From assembly GCF_041381155.1 (NCBI RefSeq), contig NC_091142.1, forward strand, positions 28,533,963-28,597,962: DNA of 64,000 nt. Reading direction: 5' to 3'. The position numbers and the translations under genes are program-made. Shown here piece by piece: positions 15,301 through 26,400 of the stretch; position 1 is the stretch's first letter; each line of letters begins with the position of its first letter. This stretch comes from Argopecten irradians. Its lineage: Eukaryota; Mollusca; Bivalvia; Pectinida; Pectinidae. Below the pieces are notes generated by a model that saw only the letters and a program-made list of their open reading frames with translations, was not told the origin of the DNA and ran no database searches.

Positions 15301-18300
15301 GAATCATACATATGAAAGACAAACCAATAGACAATAAGATTTAAGTACTAGCTACCACAGTATAAAAAGTCTTTTTTTTTATCTATTTTAAATTCGTTCC
15401 ATAAGTAGCTTCGCATCTTCTGTCCAATTTTTAAGAAAATTAGTATAATTATGCAAATACACAAGCATTTAAAGAATTGCTAACTAGTTGTGAGCAAGAA
15501 TAGAGGGGTTTTAAGATCCCAAAAGGACGTGGGTTAAGTACAATTTACCACCGATTAGTCCCACCATCCGGTGATTATGACGTCATCATTTGACATGAGT
15601 TTTGTGATGTCATAATCACCGGAAGGTGAGACTAATTGATGATAAATTGTACTTTACCCACGTTTTGTTGGGGTCACGAAACCCCTGTGTTGATTAATAT
15701 CTAGATGAACCTAAACTTATCCATTTATCGATTCAAAATTATTATAATAGATTAATTGTGTGACCATCTTCACCGATTATGATAAGTCATCCTTTTCCAA
15801 TTTAACGGATGGTCATTTGTAGTTTTTAGCTTATTATACAATACTACAAGCTAGTAAAGTTAGCGATGACAAAATGACTCCATGTGTATTACCAGGGATT
15901 TCCTCATCAGCCACCTCCAACATCGCACTTGGGTCGCCTTCTGATTTTACCAGCCATTCAGCTACCCTTGAGCACAATGCTTGGAGCACTTCTTCATCTA
16001 CATCATTGGACCTGAAATAATATCAACTGATGACATCACTTGTTTTACTTACACCTGAAGCACAAATACTGATGACATCATGGTTTTATGGTTTTACAGA
16101 ACACCTTGAGCACAAACACTGCTGACATCATTTGTTTTACTCGGTACTGTACTCCTGGAGCACAAACACCGATGACATCACTGGTTTTACGGTTGTTGTG
16201 GTAATGATGTTATAAATGAAAACACATAAAATAAAATATTTTATTTGGCCTTACCTTTCCTTAACTTTAAACATGGTCTTGGAGAGAAGATATTTCTCCA
16301 CTGCCTTTGTTTACAGTTGGTTGAGATGATGTTACTGGAAACACTGATGACATCACTGGTTTTACGGTCGTTGAGGTAATGATGTTATAAATGAAAACAT
16401 ATAAAATAAAATATTTTATTTGGCCTTACCTTTCCTTCCCTTTAAACATGGCCTTGGAGTGAAGATATTTTTCAACTGCTTTTGTCTGTGGTTGGTTGAG
16501 GTATGGGATCCCATCATATACAAACTGTAGAAATAAAACTGTATACTTTAGTGTATGCCTATTCTGAGGAACTCAAACTCCAACTTAAATCAAAGTACTG
16601 GCAGGTCTATGCAGCCAATTTAGTGTAACTTGTCTACATCACATGTCACTAGCATCAAACTATTTGGTCAGTATAGACAGGTTCCGGATTATACAGGTTT
16701 TAATTACTGCTGCCCCACTACTATATATAGTACAATGTAGTATATCTATATACCATAAAATATGTTTGGATCTATTAAATACTTTACTGTTATATATATC
16801 AAATATATAAACTACATGTTATTTTTAAAGAAATTTGAATCATATCTGTGTTGTTTTGAATTAATATCTACCATAGTAAACAACAATACAAACCTTATTG
16901 AAGTCAAAATCATACTTGCAGAGGAATTGAAAACTGGAGGCCTAAAAATAAGGTACCATTATATATAAATACCTGTATAACCTCTCTGTCTAGTTGAGTA
17001 GGTATATATTTAGACTAAAGAAAGGAGAAAAAAGTAAACTTATGTCTAGATTCCCAAATTATTCAACAGAAATTTGTTTTTCTAAAGATGATCTAACATG
17101 AATGCCAATTTCTTATAAATTCATGTCAGAATGGAAGAACAAATATATTATTTCCATTGATTACTTTCAAAATATATACAAACTTTTAAAATTTTATATA
17201 GATAATCTAACATGAATGCCAATTTCTTATAAATTCATGTCAGGATGGAAGAACAAATATATTATTTCCATTGATTACTTTAAAATATATAAAAACTTTT
17301 AAAATTGTCTAAATGTTAAGTATTTGCATAAAATACATTTTAGAATCTGTGCTCATTTCATACAAATTTTTATCTTTTTTTTATTTTTACACTCATTCCA
17401 AATCACATTTGCTTTGTTTAATAATTGGTTAAATTTATATTACAATTTCAGAGCTGATAATCTCATTTTCTTTTCTTTAATTAAAACATTTACCTGAACC
17501 AGAAATCTAGCATCAACAGGCCCAAAGGTAGGTGGGTAGAGGTAAAAATTAAAGGTTGTGGCGATGTAACTGTCAGAATAGAAAAATAGTAAAATTTCTA
17601 ACAGCAGCAGTTTTCATATTAACATTACAATTAAGATTGTATTAAGATATCTTGCTTGTTTTCAAAGTGCAAGTTAATCAAAAAGCAAATACAAAGTTTT
17701 ATTGAGATCTTTAATTGTCTCACAAAGAGAATAATTATTGTCATTTAATCATTAAGACAAAATCATACATGTTTAGAGGAACTAGAACATTACTTTATCT
17801 AATTATTTGAAGGGTTTCAACATTATGACATGTCTGACCAATATTTACCTATTCTTGTCTCTCCTTTTGTATGCAGATAACCCTGAACACAACAAACAAA
17901 TAAATCAAGTAATAAACAGTTTGTCAAAAGCATTTTTATAATACATATACGAAATGTAGAAATCATTCTACGGTACACATAGTAAACTAGTAACATGTAG
18001 AAACAGGACTTAATGAAATCTAAGAAAAGGTTTTTATTTCAATAATACAAATAAAATTGTGTCAGACACAGAAATATATGAGGTACATGCAGTGTACATC
18101 TTATATTTATTACATCAAACTATTTTGGTTTTGAAATTGTTTTACAAGGTATTTTGATTGTCAACATGTACATGTAGCTGTAAATAAAATAGACTTTACA
18201 ATATGAAGTGTTTGTACATAAAAGTGTTTGTACACAAACCTATTTGTGTTATTGTGAACTCAGACATGGAACTCTTCAGTTTTTGGTATCTGTCCTCTGT

Positions 18301-20129
18301 TGTATCAAACAGGCTGCGAACAGAGATCAATAAACATTCTTTGTTTTTGATAAATTGCATTATAATAATGCATTTAGGTGAAACATGATTAGTTTGGTGA
18401 ACTTAGTAATTATGAAAAATAAAATTCACAAAATGTTTTCCAAACACAAGTGGTTTGGATGGTGAATTTGGCAGAGAGTGACATAACCATTCAGAGACAA
18501 AATGGAGACATTGCAGGTATCAGTTTCTATTTATATAATTACCGATACCACACAGATAATTGGTATGCAGTAATATATCTATTTATTCAGCTCTATAACT
18601 TTTCACTCAAATATGGCTTACCTTGTTCTTTCCTTTGGACCCCTTTCCAGTCCAGTGAACTCTGTATCAATTGCTGACAAAGGAAACATATAGAATCAAT
18701 ATCCTCATCTCAACCAGACACTTTTTCATGTTTTTAATGCTATATCATTGCGGATACAGTAGTTTTTACCTTTGCTGCACAATATAAAAGAGGAGGAGGG
18801 AAAATAATAATGTTTCTTAGAAAAATTAGCAGTACATGTAATGTCATTGACTCATGTATGCTAATATGATTATTTTCTATAATATATTTTAGTCAGAATT
18901 TCAAATACTGTACCTTTGAATACATTACAAGAACACTTACTACAAATTAATGAAAAACCATAGGAGCTTGATGTTCTGTCAATAATATGTAGCATAAATA
19001 GTGTTCTTATATAGTATATAGGGATTTTTTTTTACATCTATTTATGCTATATAATATGAATTTAAGGCAAAGCCTCAGAAGAGCGCAGCTACATGTAAAC
19101 GATTATAACATCATAACTTTACATTGTCTTTAATTTTCTACGAGATTAACAATAAAATATTTCACTGACATGCACATAATATCGATAGGTAGAAATAATT
19201 CAAAATAATCCAAATGGAATAGTTCAATATACTTCAATAGTTTTTATCAGATGCAGAGAAAACTTGGCAACATGCCATGCTATAAAAATATGCGCGAATC
19301 TGTAATGTGCCGTCATCTTTGGCGTCAGGTTTTGTGACGTCACTGCTGACGGTGCCGTGCGCTTGAGAACATACATAGTGTATATTGGACCTGAATATTT
19401 CTTGCGTTGTTCTTGTATATATGTAAATTAAAACTACTTACAGTGATTTTAAAGCGTATACTGATAACACATTTAGTCTAGTACAGAAATTTCAAATCTC
19501 GTCGTGTTGATATCGAGAATTAAAACATGGCTGCCTACATGGAGGCGCGAGACTTTTCCCGCGGGACACAATTTCAAAGTCCAAGGGGTACTGGAATGTA
19601 TTGGAATCTATATGTTCACACACATGTTATGGTTAGTAGAGCTTCGCTCTACGCGGCCTTCGGCCGCGCAGAGAGCTGCGCTCTTATTATTGACAAAACG
19701 TCAAGCTCCTGTGGAATAACATTGATTATGTATCAAGAATATGTTTCACAATATTGATTATATACAGTGTGTTTCATTCCTTGGAAATTGTTTGTTATAC
19801 CTATGGTAATAATATGTACATGACAAATTAAATTTGTTGAGAAAAATGTTTATATTCTCGGTTCATAGTTTGGTGTAACAGTTTATTAATCAGATATTTA
19901 ATCACGTTCTTTTTTCCTTATATATGCATATACATTTTACAAGCACAGTATTTCATCATGCTCTACAAATTCAATTAATTTAATTAAAAAAAAAACAACT
20001 TTTGTTTGGTAAGATTAAAATATTGCATAAATGCTTAATCGGACGCTTACCAACAAAATCAGCATGTTTTATGCTGCGTTCGATAAGTGGAAAATAATCT
20101 TCAAATGTTGTTTTCAAAACTTCCACCAT
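367..20129 (-). CDS. PNLDC1: PNLDC1-like piRNA 3'-end trimmer (PARN-family DEDD exonuclease)
   Basis: PNLDC1 (Trimmer) is a 3'-5' RNA exonuclease that shortens pre-piRNAs on the mitochondrial surface. I assembled 22 exons, 541 codons, all junctions in phase: 20129-20051, 18673-18622, 18313-18240, 17882-17849, 17569-17494, 17014-16973, 16524-16430, 16011-15893, 15282-15191, 14943-14864, 14015-13958, 13501-13432, 12750-12665, 11058-10994, 10559-10498, 9909-9856, 4708-4666, 4268-4169, 3536-3447, 2293-2205, 1067-969, 433-367. Catalytic residues are visible: D29 and E31 (AIDTEFTG), D277 (GHNMLLD), H368 and D373 (HEAGYDAY). Residues about 521-536 are hydrophobic and followed by SRKKN, a tail-anchor pattern. 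That anchor and the WRHS block before it favour PNLDC1 over PARN. Human PNLDC1 is close in length (about 530). Exons 9 and 10 match the family least, and exon 11 uses a GTATGT donor. The gene is divergent from TCTN2. Confidence 0.93.
2674..3246. mobile_element. TTAA-flanked MITE (piggyBac-type target)
   Basis: The ends are inverted copies of AGGGACAATTCAGT (2674-2687) and ACTGAATTGTCCCT (3233-3246), each bordered by TTAA (2670-2673 and 3247-3250). A TTAA target duplication is typical of the piggyBac superfamily. The 573-bp interior has no transposase, so the element is non-autonomous. It lies in PNLDC1 intron 19. Confidence 0.7.
4104..4164. repeat. short tandem repeat, about 17 bp x 3
   Basis: The unit ACCATATAAGGACAAT repeats three times just downstream of PNLDC1 exon 18, within intron 18. 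It leaves the exon-18 donor (CTG|GTAGGT at 4169/4168) intact. Confidence 0.8.
4855..9855 (-). repeat. giant 25-bp minisatellite seeded at a splice donor
   Basis: About 200 head-to-tail copies of a 25-bp unit fill roughly 97% of PNLDC1 intron 16. Read on the gene strand, each unit starts GTGAGTTACTGTGGTCATT, and the first unit begins at intron base +1, directly after exon 16 (TTTG|GTGAGT). Every unit therefore carries a consensus-like 5' splice site. Most copies are identical. A recurring C/T variant (GACCAC versus GATCAC on the plus strand) and a few rearranged units near 6266-6296, 7080-7110, 7660-7740 and 8050-8120 break the pattern; some may be sequencing or assembly errors. Without the array the intron would be about 150 bp. 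Confidence 0.97.
10900..11260. other. G-rich purine tracts in PNLDC1 introns
   Basis: GA-rich stretches at about 10930-10965 and 11200-11260 flank PNLDC1 exon 14 (11058-10994). They are low-complexity sequence with no coding support on either strand apart from that exon. Confidence 0.5.
11740..12053 (-). pseudogene. broken paired-domain (HTH) gene, probably transposon-derived
   Basis: An ATG at 12053 opens a reading frame with GRSYANGVLTDGKLRREILD, resembling the start of a paired-type DNA-binding domain, then stops. Similarity resumes in a second frame (TGVPRGGCHKIIKNV, the recognition-helix region, then CSSEPKK) and in a third (KITNEILQFIE). The chain is therefore broken by at least two frameshifts and several stops. 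Short paired-domain genes of this style accompany Tc1/mariner-like elements and are common in molluscs (recalled knowledge). It sits in PNLDC1 intron 13 on the same strand. A GC-richer stretch at 12060-12180 may be its old promoter. I did not attempt to restore it. Confidence 0.6.
14427..14640 (+). mobile_element. tRNA-headed SINE in PNLDC1 intron 10
   Basis: The head holds pol III box-like motifs: an A-box-like GTGGCCGAGTTATGAAG near 14438 and a B-box-like GGTCACGAGTTCAAATTCC near 14491. The tail (CTGTTAATAGGATGTTAAAC) matches other SINE tails in this window at about 44380 (inverted) and 46930. It does not fold as a functional tRNA. It is flanked by a 22-bp inverted repeat rather than an obvious direct target duplication. 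Confidence 0.7.
15507..15686. mobile_element. palindromic MITE, copy 1
   Basis: Nearly self-complementary arms run from GGGGTTTTAAGATCCCAAAA inward through AAGTACAATTTACCA and mirror back through AAATTGTACTTTACCCACG to CGAAACCCC. The centre contains GATTATGACGTCATC. A second copy lies at 49588-49763. It is non-coding and lies in PNLDC1 intron 8. Confidence 0.7.
16040..16200. repeat. degenerate ~60-bp tandem repeat
   Basis: Three to four copies of a unit containing GAGCACAAACACTGATGACA and TGGTTTTAC lie in PNLDC1 intron 7. The motif recurs at 16338-16368, where it joins the duplicated exon-7 segment. Confidence 0.65.
16256..16330 (-). pseudogene. duplicated, broken copy of PNLDC1 exon 7
   Basis: A segment of about 172 bp covering the 3' part of exon 7 and its downstream intron is tandemly duplicated (about 16169-16330 and 16340-16510). 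The extra copy keeps the splice donor (GGAAAG|GTAAGG) but lacks the acceptor and first exon codons, and has an in-frame TAA where the real exon reads CAACCACAG. It looks like a non-functional exon relic. Confidence 0.75.
17087..17310. repeat. 116-bp tandem duplication in PNLDC1 intron 5
   Basis: Two nearly identical copies begin with GATCTAACATGAATGCCAAT or GATAATCTAACATGAATGCC and end with AAAACTTTTAAAATT. They differ at only a few bases, so the duplication is recent. No coding potential is seen. Confidence 0.85.
19527..19757 (+). other. 76-codon ORF with a triple-hairpin core, unrecognised
   Basis: A plus-strand ORF (MAAYMEARDFSRGTQ start) lies in PNLDC1 intron 1, upstream of TCTN2. I recognise no domain. 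Within it, 19638-19684 holds three hairpins in a row: AGAGCTTCGCTCT, GCGGCCTTCGGCCGC (a C-UUCG-G tetraloop if transcribed) and AGAGCTGCGCTCT. The ORF may be chance reading through a palindromic element. Confidence 0.25.
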
Positions 20130-20434
20130 TGTCGCTAATTTGGTGGGTCAAACAGTTTGAAAAATCTGCTTTTAAAACTAACTAGTCTTCATCATGACCT
20201 CTCTCAGCACGTGTGTAGATAGAGTTATTTCCCTTCCTCATCCTATTGCCGTCGAGAGAAAGAACGATATATATGATTGGCTAAGAGGGTTGCCTCGAAC
20301 CAATAGAATTCGTCTTGTCAAAAATAACTAGGAGATGGAATAGCATCGCAATGGCGGAAAATTTGATAGAAATATGAGTGTGCCTGGTGTAAATTGCTTC
20401 AAAGAGGCCTTCTAGCGTGACGTTCCAATTAGCG
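20130..20434. promoter_or_regulatory. probable bidirectional PNLDC1/TCTN2 promoter
   Basis: Only 305 bp separate the divergent start codons. The segment carries an inverted CCAAT box (ATTGG, 20276-20280) and a forward one (CCAAT, 20300-20304), arranged symmetrically around GTTGCCTCGAAC (20289-20300), which is an imperfect X-box-like motif. An E-box CACGTG lies at 20208-20213. No canonical TATA box serves either gene. Transcription start sites cannot be read from sequence alone. Confidence 0.6.
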
Positions 20435-23400
20435 ATGTTGTTGTTTTATATATTTGCATTATTTTGTGGACTCCACACAGTACAGGGACAAGGTAAACAT
20501 TGAGATTTATCTACAAACAGTAAAAACTCTTGCACCAAGGGCCATCTGTAATCGTCAGAACAACACTGGATTCGAACTTGATTGATATCTGTTTTGAGAT
20601 AATAATGACTTAAACATAAATCAGGTCTCGTTTGAGTGTTAAAGGCAAATCGAATATTTGAAGTTGTTTTGACAATCGCTTGTTGAAAATTTAAAAACAA
20701 TGGCACATACAGGTAGATTGATCAAAGACATCATGTCCGAACTTGTTTGTTGTAGTAGTATTTAACCGAAACTTGTAACCGGTCACTATCTTGCCTCTTC
20801 CCCATTTTCAGCAGGTACTAAAACAAATCCTTACATATAATTTAGGAAACAAATTCAGCTTTGTCTTTTAACAACACAATTGCTGTCTTTATTAACATTT
20901 TGCAGTTATAATTACTGGAAATGAAAAGAAGATAAACAAGTTACAATTTCAATAATAATTTTTGTTGTATTTTTAAACAGGAAGAGTGTTTATTGGCTAT
21001 GCTGGAAGCTCCGCTGTACCTGTGCTCCGGTTCTCACTTAATGATAATCCTGCAAAATATACAGTTCCTGTATATTTACGTATAATAAATGCCACAGATC
21101 CTGCTGTGGTAGAAAGCATTCCTAATGTAAGTTGTCAAGTATATACATTTGTTACAAATCGACAGTTACACATTCAATTATGATTTGATAAAGTGTTCAA
21201 TCCAGAAGAATATTTATATAAATAGAAAAATGATACCATGTTTCTTAATCTTTTAACCTGAGTTTGATGATTTGCAGACTTTTGTTTTTGTTTCTTCGTG
21301 TGATAGTAATTCATACAGATTGAGTGTATATGCTATATTAATATCTTAAATTATCTCCAAATATGGATTCAGAATAATTGATTAATGCTGTATATATACG
21401 TACTACACTGTTTTAAGAACATTCATTTGATATTTTTTCTGAACATATTTGAAACAGATGTATAGTAATTGAAATATTAAAAGTTCTAGTAAAAGAAGTA
21501 ACATTAATGATAGTTCACTCAATAGTAATTGATCCTTCAAACATATGTTTGAAACATGAGTCAGATAATCATAAACCAAGTGGGATACAATTAAGTTTCT
21601 TAAAAACAGCTTCTTAAATTTGATCCATGTATATATCGGTAATGCAAAGTATTTGGAATGTGTCTACTTGTACAGGTTCAGGTGAATTGTGAACTGAGTT
21701 ACCCTGTAGCTGGATACAGTAGAGCAACCTTTACTGGTAACAATGTCGCCAATACAAACACCAACACCACCATCTTATTTAAGTAAGATTTTAAATTTTA
21801 ACTAAAATGTTAATTGACTTCGAAATCAACAGAAGATTTTTTTTTCATCGTGGAATAATTTACAAGAATAGTTCATTCTTTGCGATAACTTTGAGAAGTA
21901 AATTTTTGATAAAGATAATGTCTCAAAATTGAAATTAAACAAAGAAACAATGTTGATGTGATGAGTAAGTAAAGGGATTTTGATATCTTTATAATTTTAT
22001 GTGTTTGTTTTTATTCAGTACTCCTATTGCTGGCCGAACCTTGGATGTCCGGTGCTTTGGTGTGTCGAACAGTGGTGGCCAGTTTACTAGAGCTGCATCC
22101 ATCAGTCCACCGGTGTAAGTCCTTTTTATAAATTGCCTATATACTACTCAGTAAGTAGGACATAGGAATCGTGTCTGATGCCTTAAATGTATAACTGTAA
22201 AAGGCAACTGAATTTGAGAACTTGTCTTTTTACTTATTGGTAAAATATCTTATGGTTTTGGAGAATTATTTGTTATGATTGTGGTTGTTAAATTATAAAC
22301 AAAAAATATAAAAGCAACACAACTTATCTATGCATCATTCATAGCACTGTGCACTAAGCAGTATTTCTGCTAATGAAATAATCTGACAGCTCCAAATCAC
22401 TAAAGAAAGTATTTACCCAAGAACCTTATGTTAAATGTAGTGATTCAGAAATAAAAAAAACACAACACTTCGATGATTTTCATGTCTTATATTATATGAT
22501 TAAGATTATATTATGTGTACTGTACTCTAAAATGATAAAATACATATTTTGTGTAGATAATATCAAAGTTTGTATAAGGAAAGAGAAATTAATTAACTAT
22601 ACATACATATATACAAAAAGAGATCTTGAGGTCAAGTGTCTGTTTATATTTCAGCTCATTTACAATTGTGACCTCACCTGTTGTCAGTATCTGTACCAAC
22701 GGAGATGTGATAGTACAGAACTCCTCAGCATCACAAACATTTCAAGTAGGATTCAGGTAGGTTACCTATATATGCATAGCAAGGGCAGGTATTTTGACAA
22801 ATGTTGTTAATAAAAATTAAAACATGGCCAAAATTTTTTATTATTTTATTACTTTTAAAGCTTTGAAGGATGGCATCATAATCATTTTGATGAAAATCTA
22901 GAAGTTTTTAGTCAGATTGTATATGATATATGATTTGATGGAACATAGCAAGTATGACTGGGATTGTTTACTGTGGTTTTTTTTCACTGAATAGAAAGTT
23001 TAAATAATGGGTGATTGAAATCTTACAGCATAATAACCCTCAATAGAGATAATAAACCTAAAAGGAGACGATAATCCCTCAAGTTAGATAATAATCCACA
23101 AGGGAGACAATAATTTCTCAAGGGAGACTATAATCCCTAAAGGGAGATAATAATTCACAAGGAAGACAATAATCTCTCAAGGGAGACGATAATCCCTAAA
23201 GGGAGATAATAATCCACAAGGGAGACAATAATCTCTCAAGGGAGACTATAATCCCTAAAGGAAGATGTATAAACACTCGATCAAGGGAGGTATTTTCAAG
23301 CTTTATTTGTCTAATTTTCGTTTGTCACCAATATGACAACCTTGATTTTATCTGTTACATTAGTGAGCCCACCTCAGCTCCTGTAGATGTTACCTGTGCA

Positions 23401-26400
23401 GCACAACCAGGTAAGAGCATTGTTTACTCTAAAGTTAATGATAAGTGATACAGTCAAACTTTCTTCAGTCAAACTCATATAAATTCAAAACCTTTTACAA
23501 ATGATTTTTTAATCACAACAATTTTCACTATATAATCCACTGGATGTGTTACTATAGTCCATCCGTCTCAAATGAACAAGATTTTGCTCTATTTGAGATT
23601 AAACAAAATGAAAGTGATATTAAACAAATTCAACCAAATTAATCTATTTAAATTTTAAACATCATTATGTTTTGGAATAGTCAATTATAATTAAACTAAA
23701 ATTCATTTTGATTTTAACAAGGGAGTGGTACAACAATACTGAACTTTACACCCATATTAGTTACTGCCAATAATAACAGGACCACGGTAAGTACTCAATG
23801 GTAGATTGGAATATTTCAAAGTAGATTTATAGTACATTTACATTAGCTTAAAATAGGAATTAATGATAAATTGATATTAGTAATAATGGTTTGAATGACT
23901 TTCTTTGTTGGAAACTGAAGATAGTCTGATCCAAATAACTACAATATTTTGCATGTCAATATTCAGAGTAATCGTGTTTCTTAAATGAGTGTTCATGTCC
24001 TATGACCTTTTGCAAAACTTGGTGAGCACAGATTAAAAAACTTCAAGACAGGTTTTATAAAACTATGAATCCTGACGTCATGTCATTGTTTATTTTATTG
24101 ATGTCATGACGTCACAATAGCGCCCCTGCCTGGCATATATAGCAAATAAAAAGTACTCCAGGTGATACTAGTGGTATATACAGAAATATTTTATTATTGA
24201 TATCAGGCAACCTATAATGTACAATATTTCCTTTACAGGTAAATTACACACTCAATAGCCCCGGCACACCTATTACAGTCAGATGTACCGGTCAGTCAAG
24301 GACAGGCACGCAATATCTAACGGCTAATTCTTCAGGTAAACACCTAACATCTGGCTCAAGGATCAAAAGGAGATCTCTGAGGAATAGATTTGAAATCATA
24401 GATATTAAAGGATAGTCCAGCCAAGAGACCAAACAGGAACGATAACAATTTGAAAAGAATGTCTTATCAAAAAATAGAAGACCATTTCTCAGTCAGCTTT
24501 GAATTCTATTTTAGTTGAACAAAAGAGAAAACTGTTGAAATTTTGCTTTTGAAAAAAAATTTGTGATTTAAAAATGTTTTTATACTATTCTCATGAACTG
24601 TCAAAGTTTGTTACATCATTGTATCAAGCATAATGATCAGAAATAAACTACTATTTGAAGCAGTTTATATTTGCGGAACTAGCTACAAGTAAGTTCCTGT
24701 ACAGATCTAAAAAACATTATTCAGATGACCTTCTACATTGTGTTTGTTCTACATTGTGTTGGATGATTTACTTTCAGGAGATCCTGTTACGTTCTCAGTC
24801 AATGAACCTCTGTTGAGGATATCACCACGGTATCTGGAATCCATTTCAACTTCCTTTAATGTAAGTAGTACCACTTAGTAGGTAGTTTATGTCATCCACA
24901 ATGGTGGTCATGTTAAGATGTGTCAGAATGTGGTGGTAAGTGAATATATAGCGTGCAAGAGAAGGTTTCTAATTCAGTGTTTCTGGGATAAATCATCAGT
25001 GACAGATTATAACAATCATACTAACTTGTTTGATAGACAAGAACTGTTTATAGATACTTTATTCCTATTTCATCAGAAATTGAATTTTTTAATGTTTTTT
25101 CGGTTTTCTGTAAAAAAAAGTTGTTAAAAAGTTGGTTGAATAGTGCCACTTTATTCTGTTAATTGAATTTAGTTACTTAATAATACATATTATACATTAT
25201 CTGTATCTGATCAATGTACAAGAGCAGTGTTTCCACTGCTTTCACAACCAAGCTAATAATGTCTGTGTTGTGCAGATATGCATATATGCCTTCAATAGAT
25301 ATAGGATTCTTAAATGAGTGTTCAGCTTTAATTCATGAAACTAGATTCTATTCTAGTGAGCCAAGGAAAGTAAGAATTAAATCTTCTAGTTTCTTTATAA
25401 GTGCTTATGAAATGAATACATCTAAGATACTTTTTAACATATAACTACAACAACCTACATATGCAAGAATGTTCGACTTCAAAATGATTTTCAAAATAAT
25501 CCTGTAGTGGCAGCCATTTGTCAAGATGTCCTCAAATCCTGACTTTATCTCATTGTTTCTGTCATAACATCACAATGGATGCCAAACATTACACAACCAA
25601 AGAAAATCGCTCAGCTAGCTCAGTCATATGAAACTATAACAGTGGCATGTAAAAATATAACGCATGTGAATTCACCAAAATATGAGTTAAATCATGTAGT
25701 AAAATGTCGTATTTTATGTTACACAGTTGTTGTTGGTGCTGGAGTCTGCTCCTGATTCAGGATCTCCCCCGCTTGGTTGTACAGCCACCACATTCAACAA
25801 TACACAGGAGGCTACACTGGCCTTGGACCCAGCCAACAGACCCGCCAACTGTCCAACAGCTTCTTCAATTACTACTACTACTTCCACAAGTATGGACAGG
25901 GGGACAACATCCTTGATACTCCAGGGGTTACTATCACTGTTGTAATATCCACCCCTGTTATGTCATGGCAACACTGAAGGCTCTGTGTGCACCAAGAGAT
26001 AAGACACAAGTAGTTTGGTCCTGTGTTGTACATCAAAGAAATCAAAAAATGATACACTGTATGGCTTTGAAGCTGGGTATCACTCTCTGTAATGATGAAA
26101 GGAAGTCCCTGTAGGCCTGTGATTGGTCAGTTTGTTTCTCCTGAATTGTATTCAGGTTTGCAATGACATAGTCCAGAGGTGGATACAATGACAGTTTATG
26201 GAGTATCGAGGATCGGAGGGGGGAGGAGGAATATTATTTCATTCTGTATAAAGAGTTAGAACCCCTTGGCATACATGATTCAGTGTATACCTTTAGGTAT
26301 AAGGTTGCATGTTCATAGTAGTATTGAGTGATCGGATGGTGTCCTTCTCTAAGACTCCATCAGGCACTTTCATCTGGGTCATAGATAGTGATTTATATAA

